Assembly (NCBI RefSeq): GCF_028748105.1
Contig: NZ_CP118168.1
Span: 868,001-932,000, forward strand
Reading direction: 5' to 3'
DNA from: Entomospira nematocerorum
GTDB lineage: Bacteria; Spirochaetota; Spirochaetia; WRBN01
DNA length: 64,000 nucleotides
In this document: positions 33,866 through 43,397 of the stretch, piece after piece
How positions within the stretch are numbered: position 1 is the stretch's first letter
How the letters are laid out: the number at the start of each line of letters is the position of its first letter
Position numbers and translations under genes: made by a program
The notes under the pieces: model-generated
What the model was told of the DNA's origin: nothing
Seen by the model: the letters and a program-made list of their open reading frames with translations, nothing else
The model's database searches: none

Positions 33866-35068
33866 ATGCAAGAGAAAAAATCCTTAGGATTATTACCAAA
33901 ACTGCTACTAGGTATTACTGGTGGAGTTATTATTGGTGCGATTTTTAGTACACTACAAATACAACTACCTATTAGAATATTGGCAACATTTAATGGGCTG
34001 TTTAGTAATTTTTTAAGTTTTGTGATTCCCTTATTGATATTATCATTTGTAACAATCGGCATTGCTGATTTGGGAAGAGGTGCTGATCGCTTGTTAGGCA
34101 TTTCTGTTGGGGCTGCTTATTTTAGCACGATTTTTTTTACATCTATGGCAATGTTATTTTCTTGGCAATTATTTCCAGTTGTATTGCAACAGCAGAGTAT
34201 ATTTCAAGATCTCATAGAAAATCCTAAAGATTTTTTACTTAAGGGATATTTTAATATAGAGATGCCACCTGTATTAAATGTTATGAGTGCCTTACTCCTT
34301 GCATTTGTTTTAGGATTAGGGTTAGCAACGAAAAAGGATGAAAATAATGTTTTGTTTGATGTCATTTTGTCCTTTCAAAAAATTGTTGAAAAATTGATTC
34401 ATCACATTGTTATACCTCTATTGCCGCTACATATTGCAGGTGTTTTTGCTAATATGAGTTATAGTGGAAAGGCTTTACATGTTATGATAGCCATGGCTAT
34501 TGTCTTTACGATGATCTTAAGCTATCACTTTTTAACATTAGTGATACACTTCACCCTAGCAGGATTATGGAGACGCGAAAATCCTTTTCGCTTGTTTATG
34601 TATATGATTCCATCCTATATGACAGCACTAGGAACACAGTCAAGTGTAGCAAGTATTCCGGTGAGTCGACAGCAGATGAAAGAGGCTGGTGTACAAGAAG
34701 ATATTGCTAATTTTGCAGCACCGCTCTTTGCAACAATTCACATGCCAGGTAGTGCTATTACCATTAGTACAATCGCTTTTTCTTTAGCTTATATGACGGG
34801 TTTAGAGGTATCCATATTACAAGCGATAGAATTTATCCTGATGTTGGGAATTGTTATGGTTGCTGCACCTGGCGTTCCTGGTGGAGGTGTCATGGCTGCA
34901 TTGGTTCTATTGGAATCTAGCTTAGGATTCAATGAAACTATGCTAGCTTTAACAATCGCAATGCATCTTGCTCAGGATTCTTTTGGTACAGCATGTAATG
35001 TTACAGCTGATGGAGCATTGGCACTAGAAATTGATATGCTCTTTAAGAGAACGAGCGAAACGGAGTAG
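33866..35068 (+). CDS. dicarboxylate/amino acid:cation symporter (DAACS)
   Basis: Secondary transporter for dicarboxylates or acidic amino acids with Na+ or H+. The 400-residue protein is highly hydrophobic; the DAACS core includes FLSFVIPLLILSFVTIGIADLG, the hairpin-1-like region, SSVASIPVS (substrate serine-rich loop) and the C-terminal GVPGGGVMAALVLLE...TACNVTADGALALEID, equivalent to the cation site of GltPh. The family usually reads NMDG where here NVTADG occurs. Start ATG 33866 has GGAGG nine bases upstream. A second DAACS member lies at 59125. Confidence 0.9.
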   Translation: MQEKKSLGLLPKLLLGITGGVIIGAIFSTLQIQLPIRILATFNGLFSNFLSFVIPLLILSFVTIGIADLGRGADRLLGISVGAAYFSTIFFTSMAMLFSWQLFPVVLQQQSIFQDLIENPKDFLLKGYFNIEMPPVLNVMSALLLAFVLGLGLATKKDENNVLFDVILSFQKIVEKLIHHIVIPLLPLHIAGVFANMSYSGKALHVMIAMAIVFTMILSYHFLTLVIHFTLAGLWRRENPFRLFMYMIPSYMTALGTQSSVASIPVSRQQMKEAGVQEDIANFAAPLFATIHMPGSAITISTIAFSLAYMTGLEVSILQAIEFILMLGIVMVAAPGVPGGGVMAALVLLESSLGFNETMLALTIAMHLAQDSFGTACNVTADGALALEIDMLFKRTSETE

Positions 35069-35079
35069 CAGTGTAAGAA

Positions 35080-35110
35080 AAGGGATACGGTTCTATGAAT
35101 ACGATCCCTT
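35080..35110 (-). terminator. terminator between convergent genes
   Basis: AAGGGAT (35080-35086) and ATCCCTT (35104-35110) with a few extra pairs inside form a stem; on the minus strand CCCTTTTC follows, so it fits as terminator of the outer membrane protein gene, with the symporter transcript on the other side. Confidence 0.5.
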
Positions 35111-35118
35111 CATCATGA

Positions 35119-35850
35119 TTAGAATTGATACATATATCCTAAATAAAAGGTTCCACGAACTGCATTGATACCACGAATTTCAAAATCTTTTGATTGTTGA
35201 TCTTGGTTTTCCCATCGTTTGCTAGCTTTATTCAGACCTATCATTCCTGAAATATTTGTTGAAGTACGAATATTAAAGGTAACATGATGCTGCTTGTTTT
35301 TATCTACAGGAACATTTAATCCAACATCCAATACCATAATAAAGTCAAGACGTGCACGAGCCTGATCTGTGTAGGTATTTTGCAAATCAGTATCTTTGAA
35401 CTTGGGCGCTGTAGCAATGGATAGACCAGGTCCAACGCCTAGGAATAGCCATCCATAGCGGAATTTAGCAAGAGCATCAATTTCAAAAGAGAGGAATGTA
35501 AGTTGTGCTTCAAATAGTCCCAAGGGAACACTTGCTACATCGCCTATGATGGTTTTATTCCCACAGAAAAATAGAACCTCAGGTGTTAGTGCGAACCAGT
35601 CAACGAAGCCAACATCACTATATAACATAATGGAACCATTGACATGATTCGAGAGTAATCCTTGAGGATGACTTATAATGGGATTTTGATGTTGGTTTGT
35701 CGTTGGATCGATACCAACAAACGGATTAGTTGCAGAGGTTCCAATTCCTACGCCAATACGAGCTCCAATGGTGTAATCCATTTCCATCGCATATGTGGCT
35801 GTACTTAAGATAGAAAATAGTAGTAAGAACAAAACATAAGTCATGCGCAT
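35119..35850 (-). CDS. outer membrane beta-barrel protein
   Basis: A 243-residue protein with a signal peptide (MTYVLFLLLFSILSTATYA) and alternating hydrophobic/polar strands (YTIGARIGVGIG; FLFLGVGPGL; HHVTFNIRTS), ending in an aromatic residue (YLGYMYQF) as outer membrane proteins do. Eight strands would suit its size. It is probably a small outer membrane porin or surface protein of the spirochaete envelope; no named family is recognised. AGGAG precedes the ATG by ten bases. Confidence 0.75.
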   Translation of the reverse strand: MRMTYVLFLLLFSILSTATYAMEMDYTIGARIGVGIGTSATNPFVGIDPTTNQHQNPIISHPQGLLSNHVNGSIMLYSDVGFVDWFALTPEVLFFCGNKTIIGDVASVPLGLFEAQLTFLSFEIDALAKFRYGWLFLGVGPGLSIATAPKFKDTDLQNTYTDQARARLDFIMVLDVGLNVPVDKNKQHHVTFNIRTSTNISGMIGLNKASKRWENQDQQSKDFEIRGINAVRGTFYLGYMYQF

Positions 35851-35946
35851 AATGATTAAACTCCTATGTTAGTTTTAAAATACGATATTTCATCAAGAAA
35901 AACAAGAAAATTAAAGTGATAGATATGATTTCGGAAGAGAATAAAA

Positions 35947-36020
35947 TGCCCCGAAGAGGATTCGAACCTCCAGTCTACCGCTTAGGAGGCGGTGGCTTTA
36001 TCCAGTTAAGCTATCGGAGC
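35947..36020 (-). tRNA. tRNA-Arg (anticodon CCU)
   Basis: On the minus strand: acceptor GCTCCGA with TCGGGGC (one T-G pair), D-arm, anticodon stem ACCGC-CTCCTAA-GCGGT giving CCT, T-arm GAGG-TTCGAAT-CCTC, discriminator A. 74 bases, CCA not encoded. Reads AGG codons. Confidence 0.95.
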
Positions 36021-36066
36021 AAAATCAGTTTACTATACCATAGTAAATCAAAAAGATCAAGTTTAT

Positions 36067-36099
36067 GAAGAGGCTATCATTTATTATGATAACCTCTTC
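36067..36099 (-). terminator. terminator-like hairpin after pgk
   Basis: A 14-base stem with one mismatch (GAAGAGGCTATCAT and ATGATAACCTCTTC) and a five-base loop lies 27 bases after the pgk stop on the minus strand. The T-run is weak. Confidence 0.65.
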
Positions 36100-36125
36100 A
36101 CAAAGAGGAATACAGTGTTGATGGT

Positions 36126-37385
36126 TTATTTCTTTAGAGCTACAATACCAGGGAGAGCTTTACCTTCTAAGTACTCTAAGCTTGCTCCACCACCAGTGGA
36201 TACGTGGGACATTTGATCTGCAAGACCAAATTTATTCACAGCAGCAACAGAGTCACCACCACCAACAACGGAGATGCCTCCATTGGCTTTGATGCTTGCA
36301 ACGACTTTGGCAATTTCATGGGTTCCGAATTCAAAGTTTTTAAATTCAAAAACTCCTAATGGACCATTCCATACCACAGTTTTAGCGTTCTGTAACGCCT
36401 TGCTATAGAGCGCAACACTCTTAGCACCAGCATCTAGACCCATGAGGTTGTCAGGAAGATCTACCGCATCAACATAAGTAGGTGTTACGTCTGCAAATTC
36501 AGGAGCAGCAAGGTGATCTACAGGGAGAAGGATCTCTACATTCATCTCTTTGGCTTTTATCAACAACGCTTTAGCTGTATCAATAAAATCATCCTCTACA
36601 AGGCTTTTCCCAACGGTGTGCCCCTGTGCTTTCAGAAAAGTGAATGCCATACCACCACCGATAATGAGGGAATGAGCATTTTTAAGAAGGCTTTCTAGTA
36701 CAGCAATTTTACTAGAGACCTTGGCTCCACCAACGATAGCAACCATAGGTTTTTGTGGGTTGCTGACAATTGGATCAAGATAAGCAACTTCTTTTTCCAT
36801 GAGAAGCCCAGCATAAGCAGGAAGGAAGTGTGCAAGAGTTTCTGTACTAGCATGGGCCCGGTGAGCGGTTCCAAATGCATCATTGACATAGATATCACCT
36901 AATTCTGCAAGCTCTTTAGCCATAGACTCACGTTCAGTTGCTTCTTTGGATGTTTCACGGCTATCAAATCGTGTATTCTCTAGCATAATGATACTTCCAG
37001 GAGCTGATTGTTCACAGAGTGTTTTTACTTCAGAACCTGTTGTATTGGGCGAGAATATTACAGCTTTATTCAGTAGCTTTGAGAGATACTCACTTACCGG
37101 TTTTATACGATTTTTTCCATTAGTAAAGGCTTCTTCATCGAGAGTTTTACCGTCTTTTTCAGCCTTTTCTTTTGCTTTTTTGAGGTCTTTTTTGGGATCA
37201 CCTAAGTGACTCATTAAAACAAGGTAGCGAGGATTTTGTGCAAGAATATGTTCTATGGATCCAAGAGCCGCCTTAATACGTGTATCATCTTGTACGACTC
37301 CTTCTTTCATTGGGACATTAAAGTCCACACGCATAACAACCTTTTTTCCTGAAAAATTGGCTTCACGAATAGTTTTAAGCTCCAT
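36126..37385 (-). CDS. pgk: phosphoglycerate kinase
   Basis: Glycolytic enzyme that makes ATP from 1,3-bisphosphoglycerate. The 419 residues have the usual two-domain layout: VVMRVDFNVPMKEG and LMSHLGDP (substrate side), DRFDSRE-like ENTRFDSRET, VNDAFGTAHRAHAST, the hinge region GGAKVSSKIAVLE, WNGPLGVFEF and VGGGDSVAAVNKFG (nucleotide side). The ATG at 37385 is chosen because AAGGAG is six bases upstream; the ATG at 37400 lies in that site. Promoter TTTACA-N16-TATAAT at 37438-37465. Monocistronic; tRNA-Arg follows. Confidence 0.97.
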   Translation of the reverse strand: MELKTIREANFSGKKVVMRVDFNVPMKEGVVQDDTRIKAALGSIEHILAQNPRYLVLMSHLGDPKKDLKKAKEKAEKDGKTLDEEAFTNGKNRIKPVSEYLSKLLNKAVIFSPNTTGSEVKTLCEQSAPGSIIMLENTRFDSRETSKEATERESMAKELAELGDIYVNDAFGTAHRAHASTETLAHFLPAYAGLLMEKEVAYLDPIVSNPQKPMVAIVGGAKVSSKIAVLESLLKNAHSLIIGGGMAFTFLKAQGHTVGKSLVEDDFIDTAKALLIKAKEMNVEILLPVDHLAAPEFADVTPTYVDAVDLPDNLMGLDAGAKSVALYSKALQNAKTVVWNGPLGVFEFKNFEFGTHEIAKVVASIKANGGISVVGGGDSVAAVNKFGLADQMSHVSTGGGASLEYLEGKALPGIVALKK

Positions 37386-37437
37386 GGGTAGCTCCTTCAT
37401 TGGAATGTTTTATAAGAATAATCTCTTCTTAACCTTT

Positions 37438-37465
37438 ATTATACTGAAAAAAAGAACACTGTAAA
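37438..37465 (-). promoter_or_regulatory. pgk promoter
   Basis: On the minus strand TTTACA (37465-37460), 16-base spacer and TATAAT (37443-37438), with a leader of about 45 bases to the ATG at 37385. Confidence 0.6.
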
Positions 37466-37524
37466 GATATAGATAATTAATTTTTGGAGAAAGTTTTAAT
37501 TTTATTTTTTATTGCTCTGTGTGC

Positions 37525-37557
37525 TTGATCTTTATCCCGTAAAATGATTATTATAAT
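37525..37557 (+). promoter_or_regulatory. promoter-like sequence at the 5' end of the gene at 37562
   Basis: TTGATC (37525-37530), 18 bases, TATTAT (37549-37554), overlapping TATAAT (37552-37557). +1 falls at 37561-37564, on the ATG at 37562, which excludes the upstream in-frame ATG at 37544. Confidence 0.4.
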
Positions 37558-37561
37558 CTGT

Positions 37562-38425
37562 ATGGACATGAATGCCTATTATCTTTATACACTTGTGATG
37601 AATCCTTATTTGTGGATGTTTTTATCGGCTCTCTTTGCTGCGGTTGTCTTCACACGACTCACGACGCCTATCAAAAAGAATATTTATCGCTATAGTGTTA
37701 TGAAGAAAAAGTTATGGAGTATCGGTATTAATGGTGTCTTGAGTGGTGTATTGCTAGTGGTTGGCATCATGATTTCTCGTAAAGCACTTGTTCAAGGTGA
37801 GACGAATATAATAATATATTATGCTATTATTTTTACTATGGGATACTTATTGATGAGGTTTATTCCTATCAGTGGTTATGTGATTGTAGCTTTTATCTTT
37901 TTTAGTGGATATGTCTCTATTGTAGTGCGCCAGCAGTGGGTTTTTATACCATCTACTACTTTTACGAATCAACCGGTAATGGGGTTCTATTATTATCCGA
38001 TTTCAAGCGATGTTGAGGCTGTTATCCTACATGATACACGCATTCAAATTGATCAGAGTGCCCTAGCGATACATTGGAGCGATGTTGCACCACTAGCAAA
38101 TATTTATCAAAGTTACGCAAGTTATCCTACTGAAGATGTTGAGTTTATTGTTTCTGGGTATGTGATGGAGAGTCGGCCTGAATTTTTCTTTTTTTATCCC
38201 TCTCGCTATTTTTATCCACACGAATTTATGATGCATACAGTGAAAAGTTCGGTGAGTAAGCCTCCTAAATTTATGCTTTTTCTGCAGTTATTACGGAGTG
38301 TAACTGGCTTTAGAGAAGTACAATGGGCGTTTTATGGTTCATTTGTTGATAGTGAAGATCGTCCCCTATATTTATATCCAATGCCTCTACGCGGTGGTCG
38401 CATACCGCTGATTGTAGAGCTATGA
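37562..38425 (+). CDS. membrane protein of unknown function
   Basis: A 287-residue protein with four N-terminal transmembrane helices in the first 125 residues (YLWMFLSALFAAVVF; WSIGINGVLSGVLLVVGIMIS; IYYAIIFTMGYLLMRF; GYVIVAFIFFSGYVSIVV) and a soluble C-terminal domain of about 160 residues with many aromatic residues (EFFFFYPSRYFYPHEF). I do not recognise the family. The start at 37562 is inferred from the promoter position. The stop overlaps the nth ATG (ATGA), so the two are coupled. Confidence 0.7.
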   Translation: MDMNAYYLYTLVMNPYLWMFLSALFAAVVFTRLTTPIKKNIYRYSVMKKKLWSIGINGVLSGVLLVVGIMISRKALVQGETNIIIYYAIIFTMGYLLMRFIPISGYVIVAFIFFSGYVSIVVRQQWVFIPSTTFTNQPVMGFYYYPISSDVEAVILHDTRIQIDQSALAIHWSDVAPLANIYQSYASYPTEDVEFIVSGYVMESRPEFFFFYPSRYFYPHEFMMHTVKSSVSKPPKFMLFLQLLRSVTGFREVQWAFYGSFVDSEDRPLYLYPMPLRGGRIPLIVEL

Positions 38426-39069
38426 CGCATGATTCGGAGAAGAATCTTTCTCTGTTTTTACAGTTACTGGATGATATCTATGATAAAATAAGTCCCATAG
38501 CACCTTTGTATAACTCTGCATTCGAGGTATTAGTTTTTTGTATTATTTCATTACGAACAAAGGATCCTGTTGCGTATGCTGCTGCCGATCGTCTGTTTGC
38601 CGTGGCCAATACTCCGAAAATGATTGCAAAATTGTCTGTGCATGATGTAGCATCATTGATTTATCCAGCAGGATTTTATCGACGTAAAGCTGAGCAAATT
38701 ATTGCTATTGCTATTGATTTGGTTAGCAAGAAACAAGATCAACCACCACGAACACGCAATGAATTGTTATCATATGCAGGTGTTGGGATTAAAACCGCTA
38801 ATTTAACTTTATCTCGAGGTTTTAATATTCCGGCGATTTGTGTTGATATCCACGTGCACCGTATTACTAATCGAATGAAGTTAGTTCAGACAAGCACCCC
38901 TGATGAGACGGAGATAGCACTTCAGCGTATCTTACCTCGGGAATATTGGATTATGATTAATCCCACTTTAGTCTATCTCGGACAACATTATTGTAAGGCT
39001 AAGACATTATGTGGGATATGTCCTTTTTTGCAGAATTGTCCTCTTATGAGGATTGACAAGCACAGATAA
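38422..39069 (+). CDS. nth: endonuclease III (HhH-GPD DNA glycosylase)
   Basis: Bifunctional glycosylase/AP lyase for oxidised pyrimidines. The 215 residues have the helix-hairpin-helix YAGVGIKTANLTLS with the catalytic lysine, the catalytic Asp in CVDIHVHRITNR, and the [4Fe-4S] ligands CKAKTLCGICPFLQNC. The first Cys spacing is five residues where E. coli has six. FCIISLRTKD in place of the E. coli LSAQATD segment is common in other Nth groups. ATGA coupling to the preceding gene. The 3' end overlaps the convergent MFS gene by 26 bases. Confidence 0.93.
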   Translation: MTHDSEKNLSLFLQLLDDIYDKISPIAPLYNSAFEVLVFCIISLRTKDPVAYAAADRLFAVANTPKMIAKLSVHDVASLIYPAGFYRRKAEQIIAIAIDLVSKKQDQPPRTRNELLSYAGVGIKTANLTLSRGFNIPAICVDIHVHRITNRMKLVQTSTPDETEIALQRILPREYWIMINPTLVYLGQHYCKAKTLCGICPFLQNCPLMRIDKHR

Positions 39070-40306
39070 GACCAGGAGAACGCCTTTTTTCTTGGCTGCT
39101 AACAATCATAAATATAAGAGCAATGAGAACTAAGAGAAATGAACCTAGGATGAATACAGGCTGAAAGCTGCCTTCATGACTGTTAACAATCATTACGCCG
39201 ATGAGGGGTCCAAAAGTGAGCCCTAATCCATCAAGAGATCGATTCAACCCAAAGATAGCACCTTGGCGCTCTTTCTCTGCATATCGAGAAATAAAGTATT
39301 GTAGAGCTGGAGTAATACCTCCAACAAAGAAGCTTTCCATGCTTCGTATCACAAGAATTACTTGCCAATTAGGTGCATATATTTGGGGTAAATAGAATAT
39401 GGCTGTTCCGATTACAGCAAAAATCAGCATCTTTTCCATTTTAATATATTTTGCTAGACGACTGAACAAGAGTGCTCCAGCAGCCATTGCTAGGTTGGAA
39501 ATAGACATAATCATTCCATTAATACGTCCAAGATTCCCTAAAAGTTCCGGTATTTCAGAGACAATATTTTTAACGTAAATCACAAAAATAGAGTTCACGA
39601 GTGAAAAAGCAATGGCAATTGAAAAAGTCATACTCATGAGAAATAGCAAAAACGGATGGAGACCTTTCCGTACACCATTATTGATCATGGGTTGGGATAT
39701 ATCTTTAGGGGATGGTTTATCCTTGGGTACAACAATGATTAGGAGAATAAGAGATACTAGCAAAATAAGGGAAGTAATGGGAAAATTCCAGCGTCCCCCA
39801 AATGTATCATAGACAGAACCTCCGAGAAAAGGACCTATGCTTTTCCCTAAGAAGATAGCAACTTGTAATAGGGCGAGTATACTAATTGTATGGCTTTTTG
39901 GTGTATAGTAAAGAACTAATACAGTTGCAGCTGCAATAGATCCGGTAAAGCCGCCTTGTAAGGTTTGTAAAACTAGTAATTGTAGGGGAGTTTGCACAAA
40001 ACTCATGAGACCAATAATAATGATTCCGGTAACGAGCGCACGTAATAACATTAAGCGCTTTCCATATTTATCAGCTAAAATACCCCAAACAGGCATAAGA
40101 ATCATCATCGCAAAGGATGGTCCCGCACCCAAAAAACCTGTCCACTTGGTAAGTTCTTGTCCCTCAAGATCAAAAAAATCTTTGAGAATAAGCGGTAAAA
40201 TGGGTACTGTAATTGTGAACGCTGCAATGGTCAACATCTCGCTAAAAAGGATGGTAGCGACAATGATTTTCCAGTTCACTTTTTTGGAATGATAGATAAT
40301 ATTCAT
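39044..40306 (-). CDS. MFS transporter (first of a tandem pair)
   Basis: Major facilitator superfamily permease of about 12 helices, 420 residues. Motif A-like DKYGKRLMLLRA follows helix 2, and TGSIAAATVLVLYYTPKSH lies before helix 5, with GPFLGGSVYD as the motif-C-like segment of antiporters, so drug or metabolite export is likely. The next gene upstream encodes a close paralogue. Possible -35/-10 (TTGCTT-N17-TAACAT) just before the ATG would make the mRNA leaderless. Its 3' end overlaps nth. Confidence 0.9.
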   Translation of the reverse strand: MNIIYHSKKVNWKIIVATILFSEMLTIAAFTITVPILPLILKDFFDLEGQELTKWTGFLGAGPSFAMMILMPVWGILADKYGKRLMLLRALVTGIIIIGLMSFVQTPLQLLVLQTLQGGFTGSIAAATVLVLYYTPKSHTISILALLQVAIFLGKSIGPFLGGSVYDTFGGRWNFPITSLILLVSLILLIIVVPKDKPSPKDISQPMINNGVRKGLHPFLLFLMSMTFSIAIAFSLVNSIFVIYVKNIVSEIPELLGNLGRINGMIMSISNLAMAAGALLFSRLAKYIKMEKMLIFAVIGTAIFYLPQIYAPNWQVILVIRSMESFFVGGITPALQYFISRYAEKERQGAIFGLNRSLDGLGLTFGPLIGVMIVNSHEGSFQPVFILGSFLLVLIALIFMIVSSQEKRRSPGLICACQSS

Positions 40307-40458
40307 ATAATTATGTTATCATAGCTAAAGAAAATAAGCAATATCTATATACTAAACTCTAGAAGATGATAATATAAACAATATTAATATGTATATGGTT
40401 TTTAGGGAAAGATATCATTAGCGATAAAAAGCGATTTTCCTGATAGTTGGTATCGATT

Positions 40459-41766
40459 TTAGAAAATTTCTTTTTCTTGCTCAAGAAGTTCGAGTCTTTT
40501 TTTTTCTTTATAGGATGTCATGCGTGATGACATCGTTAAAATGATGACAAGAGATAGCAGTAGTCCAGAGCCAGTGACAAAAACAGAAGGTAAGGAATAG
40601 TACTGAGCAATAATAGCACCAAGAGCGGGACCCAAGGCTGTACCGATGGCATTGAGAGACGCACTTAATCCGAAGACAGATCCATGTTTGTCGCTAGGTG
40701 TGTGTGTAGATAGAAGGTAGCTTATCCCTGGTGTAATGCCTCCAACGAAAAAACTCTCTAATAAACGAAATGTCAATAGCATTTGCCAGTTGTGAGAGTA
40801 AACTTGTGGTATATAAAAAATGGCGGCACCTGTTATAGCGATGAGGATCAATCGCTCCATAGGGAATATGCGTCCTAGTCGTGCAAAGGTGATTGCTCCA
40901 ATAGCTACAGCTAATGCTGCACTACCAGTAATTAACCCCGATGTTCTACCAAGATTGACAGTGTTAGGGAGAATGCTTTTAATAAAAAGAGGAAAAACTG
41001 GGTTTACGATAGAGAATGCTACGCTAACAACAAAGGTAACCAGTAACAGAGTCGGCAGGAGCGAATTAGCTCTTAATGCAGAGAAATCTGGACGAAAGAG
41101 AGATCCACCTGTGGCGCGATCATGTTTTGTTTTTTTTACATCTTTAGGAACGAATTTAATGACGATCATAGCAGAGCATCCAAGGAGTATCGAGGTAAAA
41201 AGAAAATTGACTCGACCTGCAAGTTGTAAATTGGAGGAGTGATCCCACTCTTTAAGGACATCATAGAGCCATCCCCCAAGAAGAGGTCCTAGACTGTTTC
41301 CAGCCATTATGGCTACTTGAAGAAGTGCTAACATGCTGGCACTGTGAGCTTTCGGTGTAAATGCTAAAATCAAGACAGTGGCAGCTGCAATAGATCCAGT
41401 AAAAGCGCCTTGAAATGCTCTTAAAACAACAAGCTGGGTTGGTGTTTGTACGAAGGTCATGAGAAAAACAACAATCATACCTCCTAGCATGGCTCGAACA
41501 AGCATGAGCCGTTTACCTAGTTTATCAGCTAGGGTACCCCAAATAGGAGAGAAAATAGCCATACCTGCGCTAGCAACAATAAAAATACGGCTATTCCACC
41601 GAATGAGTTCTGATCCCTCTAGTCCAAAGAGATCAGATAATATAAATGCAAGTACTGGAATTGTTACGGCAAATGCACCGACAGTTAATCCCTCGGCAAC
41701 TAATATAGCAAATACAATAGCACGCCACTTAGGATGAGTGTCTTCGGGGGTAATAGGAGTATTCAT
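40459..41766 (-). CDS. MFS transporter (second of a tandem pair)
   Basis: 435-residue paralogue of the neighbour, sharing blocks such as TGSIAAATVL, SMLALLQVAIMAGNSLGPLLGGWLYD, FRLLESFFVGGITPG and GSVFGLSASLNAIGTALGP. It is longer in the central cytoplasmic loop (VPKDVKKTKHDRATGG). Motif A DKLGKRLMLVRA is present. The 152-base gap between the two genes suggests separate transcripts. An N17-spaced TAGACT/TATCCT lies with +1 at the ATG, but the -35 is weak. Substrate unknown. Confidence 0.9.
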   Translation of the reverse strand: MNTPITPEDTHPKWRAIVFAILVAEGLTVGAFAVTIPVLAFILSDLFGLEGSELIRWNSRIFIVASAGMAIFSPIWGTLADKLGKRLMLVRAMLGGMIVVFLMTFVQTPTQLVVLRAFQGAFTGSIAAATVLILAFTPKAHSASMLALLQVAIMAGNSLGPLLGGWLYDVLKEWDHSSNLQLAGRVNFLFTSILLGCSAMIVIKFVPKDVKKTKHDRATGGSLFRPDFSALRANSLLPTLLLVTFVVSVAFSIVNPVFPLFIKSILPNTVNLGRTSGLITGSAALAVAIGAITFARLGRIFPMERLILIAITGAAIFYIPQVYSHNWQMLLTFRLLESFFVGGITPGISYLLSTHTPSDKHGSVFGLSASLNAIGTALGPALGAIIAQYYSLPSVFVTGSGLLLSLVIILTMSSRMTSYKEKKRLELLEQEKEIF

Positions 41767-41874
41767 AGTTTAAGGATAGCATTTTTATGAATGAAAGTCT
41801 ATATCTTTGAGACAGAGGTAACTAAGGCCGCCACCTATCAGCTGGGTTTTATATTTATTATCGAGTTAATTTCA

Positions 41875-41903
41875 TTGACACAAGTGATGAAATCGATTAT
41901 GCT
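41875..41903 (+). promoter_or_regulatory. promoter of the MATE gene, start codon near +1
   Basis: TTGACA (41875-41880), 17 bases, TATGCT (41898-41903). The predicted +1 is about 41910, two bases before the ATG at 41912. No Shine-Dalgarno site is present. Confidence 0.65.
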
Positions 41904-41911
41904 GATAACTT

Positions 41912-43375
41912 ATGGATAATGATCATAGTGCACAATTTTTCATCGGAGCAGGTCTATTATTTTTGATTGCAGCTGCTCTTGTTTTTCTATTTAAAAATAA
42001 GTTAGTTTCCAAACATAATCTCCTTCAAGGTTCAATCAGTAGGGGTATTATAGGGTTTACCATTCCTCTATTGGTGGGTGGTTTTTTTCAGCAATTTTAT
42101 ACAACAGTAGATACAATTATGCTAGGCCAGTTTGTGGGATCTCATGCAGTGGGTGCAATTGGTCCTAGCGGAATGATTTTTTTCCTCGTTCTCTCTGTAA
42201 TGATTGGGTTTACGGCTGGTGGTGGTATTCTTATTGCACACTATTTTGGGGCAAAAGATTTTATTTCATTAAAAAAAGGTATTGATACATTTTATATTAC
42301 CATTTTAATTGGTGCCATTATTATTACAATTGTTGGTATCATTATTACACCTATATCCTTGCGATTAGTGGATCTTCCAGCCGAGTTACTTCCAGATGCA
42401 GAAGCGTACTTGAAAATCTTATTTTTAAGTAGTATTTTTGCTTTTGGTTATAATGGAATTGCTAGTATTCTACGTAGTATCGGTGATTCAATTACTCCGC
42501 TTATTTTTTTGATTATTAGTACTGCGATTAATATTGTCTTTGACTATATCTTTATCTATCTTTTCCAATGGGGTGTTGCGGGTGCAGCATGGGCAACAGT
42601 TATAGCTCAGGCTGGTAGTTTTGTGATGGCACTTATGTATATGGGGCGGCAGACTAGTGAACATCTGCATTTACATATCCATAAGTTAAATTTTGATAAA
42701 GAAATTTTTAGTAAAATGGTTAAGATGGGTCTTCCTGCAAGTATACAGCAGACTGTCATATCGTTCAGTTTAGTTTTGCTAAGTAAGCTTGTTAATAAGC
42801 ATGGCGCGAGTTATACAAATGCATATAGTGCGATTCAGCGATTAGATAGCTTTATTATTTTACCAGGAATGAATTTTATGCTAACTATATCAACCTTTGT
42901 TGGACAGAATATTGGCGCCAAGCAGTTTGATCGCCTAAAACAAGGATTAATAACAACGCTTTTAATTGGGGTTGGATTTAGTTCGGTTGTATCATTGATT
43001 ATTGCGATGGATCCGCAACTATTTTTGAGTTTCTTTTTAAAAGATGATCTTACGGCAACACTAATAGGTGTTGACTATTTTAGCTTAACAATTTGGTTCT
43101 ACCCTGTAGCGACAGCGATGTTTATTTTTAGTGGTGCCATTCGTGGAAGTGGTCAAGCGATGGTTTCTATGATGATCTCTATTTTTGTTTCATTGGTACT
43201 ACGTGTTCCACTTGCTATTTTCCTTGAAAATATGCTAGGTGCTAGCGGAATTTGGTGGTCTTTTGTGGTTACATGGGCAACTGGACTACTATTAAACGCC
43301 CTTTATTGGATGAGTGGTCATTGGCGCAAAAAAAGTGTTATATTAACATCAAAAAGTAAACTTGCTGGCTCATAG
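41912..43375 (+). CDS. MATE-family efflux transporter
   Basis: Na+- or H+-coupled multidrug/metabolite exporter with 12 helices plus an extra N-terminal helix (FFIGAGLLFLIAAALVFLF), 487 residues. The MATE core starts LLQGSISRGIIGFTIPLLVGGFFQQFYTTVDTIM in the part after residue 35 and has the second repeat around ASIQQTVISFSLVLLSKLVN. The unusual N-terminal helix lies before the family start and depends on a start codon that the promoter places at +1. The next gene, a binding lipoprotein, follows after 22 bases. Confidence 0.92.
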   Translation: MDNDHSAQFFIGAGLLFLIAAALVFLFKNKLVSKHNLLQGSISRGIIGFTIPLLVGGFFQQFYTTVDTIMLGQFVGSHAVGAIGPSGMIFFLVLSVMIGFTAGGGILIAHYFGAKDFISLKKGIDTFYITILIGAIIITIVGIIITPISLRLVDLPAELLPDAEAYLKILFLSSIFAFGYNGIASILRSIGDSITPLIFLIISTAINIVFDYIFIYLFQWGVAGAAWATVIAQAGSFVMALMYMGRQTSEHLHLHIHKLNFDKEIFSKMVKMGLPASIQQTVISFSLVLLSKLVNKHGASYTNAYSAIQRLDSFIILPGMNFMLTISTFVGQNIGAKQFDRLKQGLITTLLIGVGFSSVVSLIIAMDPQLFLSFFLKDDLTATLIGVDYFSLTIWFYPVATAMFIFSGAIRGSGQAMVSMMISIFVSLVLRVPLAIFLENMLGASGIWWSFVVTWATGLLLNALYWMSGHWRKKSVILTSKSKLAGS

Positions 43376-43397
43376 GGGTTAGTACACGAGGTGGAGA

